The notes below the pieces were generated by a model. The model had not been told where the DNA came from. It searched no databases and saw nothing but the letters and a program-made list of their open reading frames with translations. This document shows, in pieces, positions 6,622 through 12,351 of a stretch of 19,538 nucleotides of DNA. Each line of letters begins with the position of its first letter. The first letter of the stretch is position 1. Source of the DNA: an uncultured Faecalibacterium sp. (GTDB lineage: Bacteria > Bacillota > Clostridia > Oscillospirales > Ruminococcaceae); assembly GCA_934525845.1 (NCBI GenBank), contig CAKSZS010000039.1, positions 1 to 19,538 of the forward strand. Direction: 5' to 3'. The translations under genes were made by a program, and so were the position numbers.

Positions 6622-6740
6622 ATGTATCAGAAAAAGCTGGAAAAGGACATTCGCTGTCCGCTGGAATATGGGCTGAGCGTGTTTGGCGGCAAGTGGAAAT
6701 CCCGCATCATCTGTGTGCTGGCGGCAAAGGAGACCCTGCG
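6622..6740 (+). pseudogene. HxlR-family regulator, N-terminal 40 residues only
   Basis: The start has a perfect AGGAGGGA ribosome site and encodes the HxlR N-terminus, including the diagnostic CPLEYGLSVFGGKWKSRIICVLA with its conserved cysteine and G-G-K-W-K. After ETLR at residue 40 the sequence switches to GNAT coding sequence in another frame, and the HxlR frame runs on only to 6810. The recognition helix and wing (about 65 further residues) are missing, so no functional regulator is made. It probably once controlled the flavin protein upstream, since both promoters share an 11-base element. Confidence 0.85.
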
Positions 6741-7109
6741 GTGCAGCAGCTGTTCCTGTCTGTGGGCTGGGTGTCCGGCCAGTATCCGCAGCGGCTGTAT
6801 AAGGCACTGATGCACTCTTCCACTGTGCTGACAGCGTGGGACGGCGACCGGCTCGTGGGACTGATCCGCGCACTGGATGACAGCGAGATGCTGGCGCAGA
6901 TCCATTATGTCCTTGTCCATCCGGATTATCAGGGACAAGGCATTGCCGGGCAGCTGGTGGAGCGCATCAAGGAAAAATATAAAAACTTCCTCTACATCGA
7001 GGGAATGCCGGAGGACGAAGCCAATGTTCCGTTCTACGAAAAACACGGTTTCCGGCGCATGGAACACGGCGCGGCCATTCAAATCTGCAATTACGCGGAC
7101 AAGCGTTAA
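6741..7109 (+). pseudogene. GNAT acetyltransferase lacking its start, joined to HxlR
   Basis: From 6741 the frame reads QQLFLSVGWVSGQYPQRLYKALMHS and continues through the acetyl-CoA-binding motif VHPDYQGQGIAGQLVERI to the stop at 7107-7109 after ICNYADKR. This is a nearly complete GNAT domain of about 122 residues; only the first 10-20 residues and the start codon seem lost. The preceding HxlR stub is in a different frame, so translation from its ribosome site would not enter this frame. The frame stays open upstream to an ATG at 6561, but that part crosses the HxlR promoter and stub and is not protein-like. An internal ATG or GTG start giving a shortened enzyme cannot be excluded. Confidence 0.8.
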
Positions 7110-7128
7110 AACAAAAAGAGTCTCCATC

Positions 7129-7359
7129 ATGCTCCTGCGTTGCAGGGAGAACCGTCTTGGTCTTGTTGTCGATGAAAAATTCAGAAATCTCAATGGCCTG
7201 AAAATGCAGATTGGCTGCATTCACTATGTTGTGACGGAGGGAAAGAGTGGTTTGTCTGGAGCAAGCAGACTTTTTTATAAAACATACGAACTGTTGAAAA
7301 ATGAGCCGGATCGTTTCCAGAAGATAGCAGATGACTTTCGTGAAAAATATTATCAATAA
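7129..7359 (+). CDS. Unrecognised 76-residue ORF, possibly a gene remnant
   Basis: ATG 7129 opens a frame encoding MLLRCRENRLGLVVDEKF through LFYKTYELLKNEPDRFQKIADDFREKYYQ and ending at TAA. No good ribosome site precedes it. The C-terminal half is charged and helical in character and looks like real protein, while the base composition is visibly more AT-rich than the neighbours. I do not recognise a family. It could be the 3' end of a lost gene now joined after the GNAT stop, or a small accessory gene brought in by transfer. Confidence 0.4.
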   Translation: MLLRCRENRLGLVVDEKFRNLNGLKMQIGCIHYVVTEGKSGLSGASRLFYKTYELLKNEPDRFQKIADDFREKYYQ

Positions 7360-7494
7360 GCAGAAGACGGATAGCTCTGAGAAATTGACAGAAATGGGCG
7401 TCGCTGTTTGCAACACGGGCAATTGATTTGTGCGAGAACAGGGGCATCTTAGTGGTTGATGTGAAAGAATGGTTGGCAGACAAAAGGACAGTAC
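7360..7494. other. Gene-poor, AT-richer stretch
   Basis: No complete gene is seen. One plus frame reads WASLFATRAIDLCENRGILVVDVKEWLADKR across about 7390-7490, which resembles protein but has no start and is followed by a stop near 7512. It may be a decayed gene end. Confidence 0.35.
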
Positions 7495-7523
7495 TTGACA
7501 GAAAGGTTAGTGTAAGCTAATAT
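7495..7523 (+). promoter_or_regulatory. Strong promoter of the methyltransferase gene with overlapping dyad
   Basis: Consensus -35 TTGACA (7495-7500), a 17-base spacer and -10 TAATAT (7518-7523). A short inverted repeat TTAG-N6-CTAA overlaps the spacer and -10, in the context AGGTTAG. This faintly resembles half of an iron-type (DtxR/IdeR) box but is too short to assign. Confidence 0.8.
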
Positions 7524-7563
7524 TGAATTGTAAGAGAGAAGTCTGCGGGAGAAGGAGGGCGCT

Positions 7564-8180
7564 ATGGATCAAAGGGTCTGGAGTTTCTATGCACCCATCT
7601 ACGAGAAGGCGATGCGGGCCGACCGGAAGCTCTATGAATTCATGTACAGACGCATCCCGCAGGTGATCGAAGGACAGGAAGTGCTGGAGATCGCCACCGG
7701 GCCGGGACTGTTGGCAAAACACGTGGCCGATGCAGCAAAGCGCATGGTGGCAACCGACTACGCGGAAGGAATGATCCGGGAAGCGAAAAAGGAACCTTTC
7801 CGGACAACCTGACCTTTGAGGTGGCGGATGCCGCGGCACTGCCTTATGCAGACAATTCCTTTGACGCCGTGCTCATTGCCAATGCACTGCACGTGATGCC
7901 GGACCCGGAAGCAGTCCTGCGGGAGATCCGGCGGGTGCTGCGTCCGGGCGGCATCCTGATCGCACCAAACTTTGTGGGGCACAAAAAGGGTGCTGTCAGC
8001 CGGGTGTGGTCGGGCATTCTGCAGCTGGCAGGCATCTCCTTTGCACACCAGTGGTCAGAAGAAGAGTATCTTGACTTCCTGCGCCGCAATGGCTGGCAGG
8101 TACAGTACCATAAGTTGCTGCCGGCAAGAATCGCCCTTGCCTATGTGGAATGTACGGACAAGGTCCCAAAATCACGATAG
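7564..8180 (+). pseudogene. SAM-dependent methyltransferase (UbiE/Methyltransf_11 type), one-base frameshift
   Basis: The first frame (7564-7812) encodes MDQRVWSFYAPIYEKAMRADRK and the SAM-binding motif VLEIATGPG, then VATDYAEGMI. The second frame continues with NLTFEVADAAALPYADNSFDAVLIANALHVMPDPEAVLREIRRVLRPGG to TAG 8178-8180. Together they make a normal class I methyltransferase of 205 residues. The frames meet at an A-run (7786-7790): with six A instead of five the join reads EAKKGTFPDNLTFEV without a break. The defect is thus a single missing A in a homopolymer, which may be a true mutation, slippage-prone phase switching or a sequencing error. The gene has a strong promoter, a GGAGGG ribosome site and its own terminator. 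The substrate is unknown. Confidence 0.9.
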
Positions 8181-8186
8181 AAAAAG

Positions 8187-8228
8187 AAGCAGATACAACA
8201 CACGCCGGTGTGAAGTATCTGCTTTTTT
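8187..8228. terminator. Bidirectional terminator between methyltransferase and hydrolase genes
   Basis: Arms AAGCAGATAC (8187-8196) and GTATCTGCTT (8215-8224) are followed by T6 on the plus strand. On the minus strand the stem is followed by CTTTTTC. An inner CACACGCCGGTGTG hairpin extends the structure. It serves two convergent genes. Confidence 0.9.
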
Positions 8229-8247
8229 ACTTTGGCATTTTGGCAAA

Positions 8248-9051
8248 TCACGGTGCCGGGTTCTGGATTTCACTGCACGGAGCGGATGCCAGATATTCCG
8301 TCACCCGGCGGTAAAACTCCTGTGGGTGGATGAGCACAAGCTCTGCGTGCTCCATGCCGGGAACGCAGACCGTGCGAACCTGAGAAAAATACTGTTCGAT
8401 AAAGCGGATGTTCTCGCGCCGGGCGTTTTTCTCCGCTTCGCCGTACCAGTAGACCAGACGGCAGGGGGCCTGCGCAGGCTTCTCGGGCAGGCTGAAATTG
8501 TTCGCAGACCAGAAGATATTGCGGATGGTGCGGCTGGAATAGCTTTTCAGGGATTGTTCCATGGCATCGTATTCTTTTACGGGGTCATGACCCGGCAGGG
8601 TGTACTTCTCCGGCGGATAGGCGGCTTCCAACAGCTTCCGACTCCCCGCAAGGAGCTTGAACCCCAAAAAGTCACGCAGACACGCAAGGCGGCAGAGCAG
8701 TGCCGGCATCTGATACGGCGTGATGCCGCCATCTATGATGGCCTGCTCCACTTTGACTTCTCCCATGGCAAGAAAGCGGGTTAGGCAGGCACCGCCCAGA
8801 GAACAGCCGTAGGCTGCATCCAGTGAAGAAATGCCGTGGTCGTGCAGCCAGCCGATGATCTCCTCCAACGTGTGCTCCACGGAAATAAAATCTTCACCTG
8901 TTTCGCCGTGGCCGTCATAAACGATTTGCAGCACATGATAATCCTGCGCCAGAAGGGTCACAGAAGCCGTGAATGCCCACTCCGGCTCTGCCGTGCAGGG
9001 CAGGAATAACAGCGTTTTTGGATTTGCCTTTCCGTATTCCAGAACTCTCAT
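8248..9051 (-). CDS. Alpha/beta hydrolase
   Basis: The 267-residue protein has an alpha/beta-hydrolase fold: an early strand LLFLPCTAEPEWAF, DGHGET, the nucleophile elbow G-C-S-L-G-G with S84, and a C-terminal G-M-E-H-A-E-L with probable catalytic H235. No signal peptide is seen, so it is cytoplasmic. The best start is ATG 9049-9051 with GAGGTG just upstream. It has its own promoter (9094-9122, 17-bp spacing) and ends at a bidirectional terminator. It resembles small uncharacterised hydrolases/esterases; the substrate cannot be told. The gene looks intact. Confidence 0.9.
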   Translation of the reverse strand: MRVLEYGKANPKTLLFLPCTAEPEWAFTASVTLLAQDYHVLQIVYDGHGETGEDFISVEHTLEEIIGWLHDHGISSLDAAYGCSLGGACLTRFLAMGEVKVEQAIIDGGITPYQMPALLCRLACLRDFLGFKLLAGSRKLLEAAYPPEKYTLPGHDPVKEYDAMEQSLKSYSSRTIRNIFWSANNFSLPEKPAQAPCRLVYWYGEAEKNARRENIRFIEQYFSQVRTVCVPGMEHAELVLIHPQEFYRRVTEYLASAPCSEIQNPAP

Positions 9052-9093
9052 TTTCTCACCTCACGCAAAAGGGATGCTCCACATTCTGAGAAA

Positions 9094-9122
9094 AGAATAC
9101 CACAGGCGGTTTGCTGTGTCAA
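9094..9122 (-). promoter_or_regulatory. Promoter of the alpha/beta hydrolase gene
   Basis: On the minus strand TTGACA (9122-9117) and TATTCT (9099-9094) are exactly 17 bases apart, about 45 bases from the start codon. It is divergent from the promoter at 9139-9167. Confidence 0.8.
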
Positions 9123-9138
9123 ACAGAAGGAGGATGTC

Positions 9139-9167
9139 TTGCATCGGCCTGAAAAATCCGATATACT
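9139..9167 (+). promoter_or_regulatory. Promoter reading towards the sugar acetyltransferase
   Basis: -35 TTGCAT (9139-9144), a 17-base spacer and -10 TATACT (9162-9167). The first gene it served is now a remnant, so it probably drives the acetyltransferase gene at 9321. Confidence 0.75.
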
Positions 9168-9193
9168 GAACCCAGAGAGTATAAATCACCAAC

Positions 9194-9310
9194 ATGGCCA
9201 TCGGCATCCGGACGGTCAAGCACAGCCACGCCCGCGTGCTGAGATCGCAAATCGGGCCGGTGACACCCTGTGCAGCTGGCTGGGTGCGGTGATCCGGAAG
9301 ATGGAGTAAG
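9194..9310 (+). pseudogene. Unrecognised gene remnant between promoter and acetyltransferase
   Basis: An ATG at 9194 lies at a suitable distance from the promoter, but its frame stops after about 32 residues. A second frame ends in GDTLCSWLGAVIRKME and TAA at 9308-9310, which looks like a genuine protein C-terminus. The two do not share a frame. This fits a gene whose middle was deleted, leaving promoter, start and tail. The family is not recognised. Confidence 0.45.
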
Positions 9311-9320
9311 GAGGGAAACA

Positions 9321-9914
9321 ATGAACCCGATTGAAATTATGAAACGCCCGGCGGCCTACGCCAGCGGTTACGAAAACACCCCCACCGAAGCACAGGCACG
9401 CGCCAAGCAGCTGTGCTGGGAGTACAACCGCACCGCCCCAAACGAAACGGAAAAGCGCCGCGCGATTCTGCAGCAGCTGCTGGGCACCTGCTCGCCCATG
9501 ACCGGCATCGAGCCGGATTTCCACTGTGACTACGGCTTCAACATCCACACCCACGGGCTGGCGGTCATCAACTATAACTGCGTCATTCTGGATACCTCGC
9601 CGGTGAACATCGGCGAGGGCGCGTTTATTGCGCCCGGTGTCTGTCTGGCCTGTTCCGGCCATGCGGTCGACCCGGAACAGCGCAGCCAGGGCGTTGGCAC
9701 TTCTGCGCCCATCACGCTGGAAGAAAACGTCTGGATCGGTGCAAATGCCACCGTCTGCGGCGGCGTGACCATCGGGGCCGGTTCGGTCATCGGGGCAGGA
9801 AGCGTGGTGACCCACGACATCCCGGCGGGGGTCATTGCCGCCGGTGTGCCCTGTAAGGTGATCCGCCCCATCACAGAGAAGGATACGATCCAGCCGGAGG
9901 AGATTTTGTTTTAA
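9321..9914 (+). CDS. Sugar O-acetyltransferase (maltose/galactoside acetyltransferase family)
   Basis: This 197-residue cytoplasmic enzyme transfers acetyl groups from acetyl-CoA to sugars such as maltose or galactosides. The N-terminal helical Mac domain (residues 1-55, YASGYENTPTEAQARAKQLCWEYNRT) precedes a left-handed beta helix of hexapeptide repeats (INIGEG-like VNIGEGAFIAPGV, ITLEENVWIGANATVCGGVTIGAGSVIGAGSVV). The probable catalytic H114 lies in SGHAVDP. The ending GVPCKVIRPI is family-typical. ATG 9321 is chosen for its perfect AAGGAGGG ribosome site. Such enzymes are thought to detoxify excess non-metabolised sugars, which fits a window with malQ and a beta-galactosidase. The gene is intact. 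Confidence 0.93.
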   Translation: MNPIEIMKRPAAYASGYENTPTEAQARAKQLCWEYNRTAPNETEKRRAILQQLLGTCSPMTGIEPDFHCDYGFNIHTHGLAVINYNCVILDTSPVNIGEGAFIAPGVCLACSGHAVDPEQRSQGVGTSAPITLEENVWIGANATVCGGVTIGAGSVIGAGSVVTHDIPAGVIAAGVPCKVIRPITEKDTIQPEEILF

Positions 9915-9940
9915 GATAAATTGAAATTTGCGGGACAATG

Positions 9941-9959
9941 AAGTCCCCAGTGGGGACTT
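9941..9959. terminator. Compact hairpin after the acetyltransferase gene
   Basis: Perfect arms AAGTCCCC (9941-9948) and GGGGACTT (9952-9959) with a 3-base loop. The following T-run is very short (TTTAAG overlapping the arm), so termination would be weak. Confidence 0.55.
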
Positions 9960-9962
9960 TAA

Positions 9963-10220
9963 GTGACTAAACGGTCTTGTGCCAGCAAGATGGAGGGGCT
10001 GGACACAGATACGCAGTTTGTTCTGGAAGCGGTGGCCATCACCCATGATATTGCCTGCCCGCTCTGCCGCAAAAAGTACGGGAACACCAATGGCAAATAT
10101 CAGGAGCAGAAAGGCGCACTGCTGATACGGGAGTTCTTGGCTGATACCGGCATGACGGCGGCACAGATCGACCGGATGTTCTATCGTGTCGGTGGGACTT
10201 CTGGCGGTCGGCCGCTGTAA
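9963..10220 (+). pseudogene. HD-domain phosphohydrolase remnant, missing both ends
   Basis: The frame encodes MEGLDTDTQFVLEAVAITHDIACPLCRKKYGNTNGKYQEQKGALLIREFL and then AAQIDRMFYRVG. This is the core of a small HD-family hydrolase, with the metal-binding H-D pair in ITHDI. The N-terminal 40-50 residues usually carrying the first metal-ligand histidine are absent, as is the ribosome site. The C-terminus stops at GGTSGGRPL just where a G-H-H-H-T motif is expected. The GTG at 9963 is only the first possible codon in the frame. It is almost certainly non-functional. Confidence 0.75.
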
Positions 10221-10241
10221 TGAATCCAAAAGGAGAATATC

Positions 10242-10649
10242 ATGAAAATCATTCGTGTTGTGGCCGCTGTGATCTGCGATTCCATGCAGGCAAAACGCAA
10301 AGTCTACGCCACCGCCCGCGGTTATGGCGACTACAAAGGCCAGTGGGAGTTTCCGGGCGGAAAAATCGAGCCGGGTGAAACCCCGCAGCAGGCATTGAAG
10401 CGGGAAATCGAAGAAGAGCTGGACACAGAAATCGCCGTGGGAGATCGGATCGGTACGATCGAGTACGATTATCCGACGTTTCATCTTTCCATGGACTGCT
10501 TCTGGTGTGAGGTGGTTTCCGGTGATCTTGTGCTGAAAGAAGCGGAAGCCGCGCGATGGCTGACAAAAGACGATTTTGATTCGGTTCTGTGGCTTCCGGC
10601 GGATCAGATCATTTTGGACGCTATCAAAAGCTCGATGCTGGAAAAATAA
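10242..10649 (+). CDS. Nudix hydrolase, MutT/8-oxo-dGTPase-like
   Basis: The 135-residue protein contains the Nudix box from G40 (G-K-I-E-P-G-E, then R-E-I-E-E-E-L), with the metal-binding glutamates of R-E-x-x-E-E present at residues 54-59. The usual glycine three positions after is aspartate (D61), as in many MutT-like (d)NTP pyrophosphohydrolases. The N-terminal VVAAVICD and WEFPGGKIEPGE match MutT, which removes oxidised dGTP or related nucleotides. AAAAGGAG precedes ATG 10242. It is intact and follows the HD remnant by 21 bases. Confidence 0.92.
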   Translation: MKIIRVVAAVICDSMQAKRKVYATARGYGDYKGQWEFPGGKIEPGETPQQALKREIEEELDTEIAVGDRIGTIEYDYPTFHLSMDCFWCEVVSGDLVLKEAEAARWLTKDDFDSVLWLPADQIILDAIKSSMLEK

Positions 10650-10667
10650 AAACTGCTTCGATAAGTG

Positions 10668-10711
10668 CAAAACCGGCGGAGCGGTTTCTTGCGATGCTGA
10701 ATGCACGGTAA
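10668..10711 (+). pseudogene. C-terminal tail of a lost LysR gene
   Basis: AAACCGGCGGAG onward encodes KPAERFLAMLNAR and TAA at 10709-10711, aligning with the last residues of the LysR protein ending at 3775. Homology begins abruptly near 10668, about 20 bases after the Nudix stop. The rest of this paralogous regulator has been deleted. Confidence 0.8.
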
Positions 10712-10714
10712 CAA

Positions 10715-10757
10715 AAATGCTGCCGGAAATCGACCGTAACAGTCGATTCCCGGCAGC
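10715..10757 (-). terminator. Terminator of the oadB/oadG-like unit
   Basis: A long stem pairs CTGCCGG-A-AATCGAC with GTCGATT-C-CCGGCAG, with one mismatch and a 7-base loop. On the minus strand it is followed by CATTTTTG, giving a proper rho-independent terminator 18 bases after the small OadG stop. Confidence 0.75.
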
Positions 10758-10774
10758 AGGGAACGTGAAACAGA

Positions 10775-10903
10775 TTATTTCCGGCGGGTAAGCCGGTTGA
10801 GCAGCATCACGGCCAGAACAATGACGCCGATGACGAGGATAATGCCCACCATCCCGATGAGCATGATGGGAAGCGTGGTCATCCACGAAGAAAGATGAAG
10901 CAT
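10775..10903 (-). CDS. Small OadG-like membrane protein (gamma-type subunit)
   Basis: A 42-residue protein, MLHLSSWMTTLPIMLIGMVGIILVIGVIVLAVMLLNRLTRRK, reads on the minus strand. It has a single hydrophobic transmembrane helix (about residues 12-35) ended by a basic tail, the form of the minimal gamma subunits of sodium-pumping decarboxylases, which stabilise the complex. GGAGGTG precedes the ATG, overlapping the stop of oadB 13 bases upstream, so the two are co-translated. The gene is short enough to be missed by automatic calls. The assignment rests on size, topology and position next to OadB. Confidence 0.8.
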   Translation of the reverse strand: MLHLSSWMTTLPIMLIGMVGIILVIGVIVLAVMLLNRLTRRK

Positions 10904-10916
10904 AAGGGCACCTCCA

Positions 10917-12047
10917 TTAAGCCATCAGGGTCAGGATCAGGCCGCCTGCAATGACGGACGCGATCTGCCCCGAAACGTTGACGCTGATGGAATACATCAG
11001 CAGGAAATTCTGGTTGTCTTCTTCCAGCCCCATCTTGTTGACGACACGGCCGCTCATGGGGAAAGCGGAGATGCCGGCCGCGCCGATCATCGGGTTCAGC
11101 TTTTTGCCTTCGGGCAGGAACAGGTTCAGCAGCTTTGCAAACAGCACGCCGCCTGCGGTGTCAAAGACGAAGGCCACCAGACCCAGCGCAAGGATGAGCA
11201 GGGTGTCGGGTCGGACGAACTTGTCAGCGGTCATCTGCCCGGCTACCGTCAGACCCAGTACAATGGTGATGAGGTTTGCCAACACATTCTGTGCCGTTTC
11301 GCTCAGGGCGTTCAGCACACCGCACTCCCGCAGCAGATTGCCGAACATCAGGAAGCCAACCAGAGCCACACTGGCCGGAGCCACCATGCCGGCGATGATG
11401 GTGACCACAATGGGAAACAGAATCTTGGTCAGCTGGCTGACATTGCCCTTCTCATAGGGCATCCGGATGCGGCGTTCTTTTTGCGTGGTCAGCAGCTTGA
11501 TGACCGGCGGCTGCACAATGGGCACCAGAGCCATGTAGCTGTACGCGGCCACCATGATGGCACCGAGATACTGGGAGTTGAGCGTGTTTGCCACAAAGAT
11601 GGCAGTGGGACCGTCTGCCGCACCGATGACGGCAATGGAAGCGGCATCTTTCAGGTCAAAGAAGAAGCCTGCCAGAAACAGCGTGAAGAAGATGCCGAAC
11701 TGCGCCGCCGCACCAAAGAGCATGAGCCACGGCTTTTCCAGCAGCGGGCCAAAGTCGATCATGGCACCGATGCCGATGAAAAGCAGCAGGGGAAACAGCT
11801 CGTTGGACATTCCGGCTTCAAACAGAGCGGAAATGGGGCCAACGGTGTCTCCCTGCGTGATGGCACCCGACAGGGGCAGGTTGACCAGAATGGCACCAAA
11901 GCCCATGGGCAGCAGCAGGCTCGGCTCCATCTTTTTGGCGATGGCAAGGTAGATGAGCAGGGCACCGATGCCCCACATCACCACCATCTGCCAAGTCAGG
12001 TTCCCGAAGTTGGAAAACAGACTTGCGAATGTGTTCAGAAAGTTCAT
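10917..12047 (-). CDS. oadB: Sodium ion-translocating decarboxylase beta subunit (OadB/GcdB/MmdB)
   Basis: This 376-residue, highly hydrophobic protein is the membrane carboxyltransferase/decarboxylase subunit that releases CO2 from carboxybiotin and pumps Na+ out. All residues known to matter in Klebsiella OadB have counterparts: D145 in GAADGPTAIF (D203), Y171 in AAYSYMALVP (Y229), and N318, G322, S327 and R334 in NPMIGAAGISAFPMSGRVV. The start is ATG 12045-12047 with AAGGAGG nearby. Length is normal. A small gamma-like gene follows; no biotin carrier or alpha subunit lies in the window, so these must be elsewhere and the acid used (oxaloacetate, methylmalonyl-CoA or glutaconyl-CoA) is open. 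Upstream are a terminator and a riboswitch-like leader. Confidence 0.95.
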   Translation of the reverse strand: MNFLNTFASLFSNFGNLTWQMVVMWGIGALLIYLAIAKKMEPSLLLPMGFGAILVNLPLSGAITQGDTVGPISALFEAGMSNELFPLLLFIGIGAMIDFGPLLEKPWLMLFGAAAQFGIFFTLFLAGFFFDLKDAASIAVIGAADGPTAIFVANTLNSQYLGAIMVAAYSYMALVPIVQPPVIKLLTTQKERRIRMPYEKGNVSQLTKILFPIVVTIIAGMVAPASVALVGFLMFGNLLRECGVLNALSETAQNVLANLITIVLGLTVAGQMTADKFVRPDTLLILALGLVAFVFDTAGGVLFAKLLNLFLPEGKKLNPMIGAAGISAFPMSGRVVNKMGLEEDNQNFLLMYSISVNVSGQIASVIAGGLILTLMA

Positions 12048-12085
12048 ATTTTTCTAGCCTCCTTGTGTTCCGGTACGGCGGCAAG

Positions 12086-12128
12086 AAAAAAGACTTCTGC
12101 CACAGTACCTTGTCTGTGACAAAAGTCT
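12086..12128 (-). terminator. Attenuator terminator in the oadB leader
   Basis: On the minus strand AGACTTTTGTCACAG (12128-12114) pairs with CTGTGGCAGAAGTCT (12105-12091) over 15 bp, with two G-U pairs, and runs into T6. Its 5' arm reuses the 3' strand of the upstream aptamer's closing stem, so the two structures exclude each other. Confidence 0.85.
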
Positions 12129-12230
12129 CAAGCGAACACATGGCATCGGGCATTTCTGCCGTGATGACGCTACCATGCAGCAGCTTCCCCGAATCAAAAA
12201 TCGGAAAACTGCCCTTTACTCCCTTTTATC
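12118..12230 (-). ncRNA. yybP-ykoY-like (manganese) riboswitch
   Basis: The minus-strand leader starts at its promoter's expected start site with GATAAAAG (12230-12223), which pairs with CTTTTGTC (12125-12118) to close the element. The 5' strand continues into GGGAGTA (12223-12217), close to the yybP-ykoY loop consensus GGGGAGUA. The 3' side has TTGAGAC (12131-12125), close to the conserved GAGACC. Between them lie CGTCATCACGG, a GGCA-GAAA-TGCC hairpin (12160-12149) and an outer GCATGG/CCATGT stem. The following terminator competes for the closing stem, so ligand binding should switch oadB on. The family is known to sense Mn2+. The assignment is by memory of motifs; a covariance search would settle it. 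Confidence 0.72.
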
Positions 12231-12236
12231 GAATGT

Positions 12237-12265
12237 AGTAAAGCAGAAAACAGGGGAGTTGTCAA
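12237..12265 (-). promoter_or_regulatory. Promoter of the riboswitch-oadB transcript
   Basis: Minus-strand TTGACA (12265-12260) and TTTACT (12242-12237) are 17 bases apart, with TGC forming an extended -10. Transcription would begin near 12230, exactly at the first strand of the riboswitch stem, so the leader is its own transcription unit. Confidence 0.8.
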
Positions 12266-12351
12266 GGAGAATCCGAAAATCTTTTCTGGATCTTGTACGA
12301 GATGCAGCCGCTTTTACAGAAGTTTGTTGGAAAAGTCCCAGATCATGCCCA

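Larger units (their letters stand above)
10668..10760 (+). repeat. Copy 2 of the LysR-tail/stem-loop repeat
   Basis: It matches 3732-3824 at about 81 of 93 positions, ungapped, covering the LysR 3' end, stop codon and inverted repeat. Confidence 0.8.

Noticed and set aside
6561..7109. A real HxlR-GNAT fusion protein or a GNAT protein starting at 6561
   Set aside because: The HxlR and GNAT parts lie in different frames, and the 6561 frame crosses the HxlR promoter and ribosome site with non-protein-like sequence.
9216..10886. 556-residue open frame on the minus strand over acetyltransferase, HD remnant and Nudix genes
   Set aside because: It crosses three plus-strand genes with clear motifs and has no coherent domain.
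12086..12230. T-box leader before oadB
   Set aside because: The T-box antiterminator sequence (GGGUGGNACCGCG type) is absent; the closing stem and GGGAGTA/GAGAC signals fit yybP-ykoY better.
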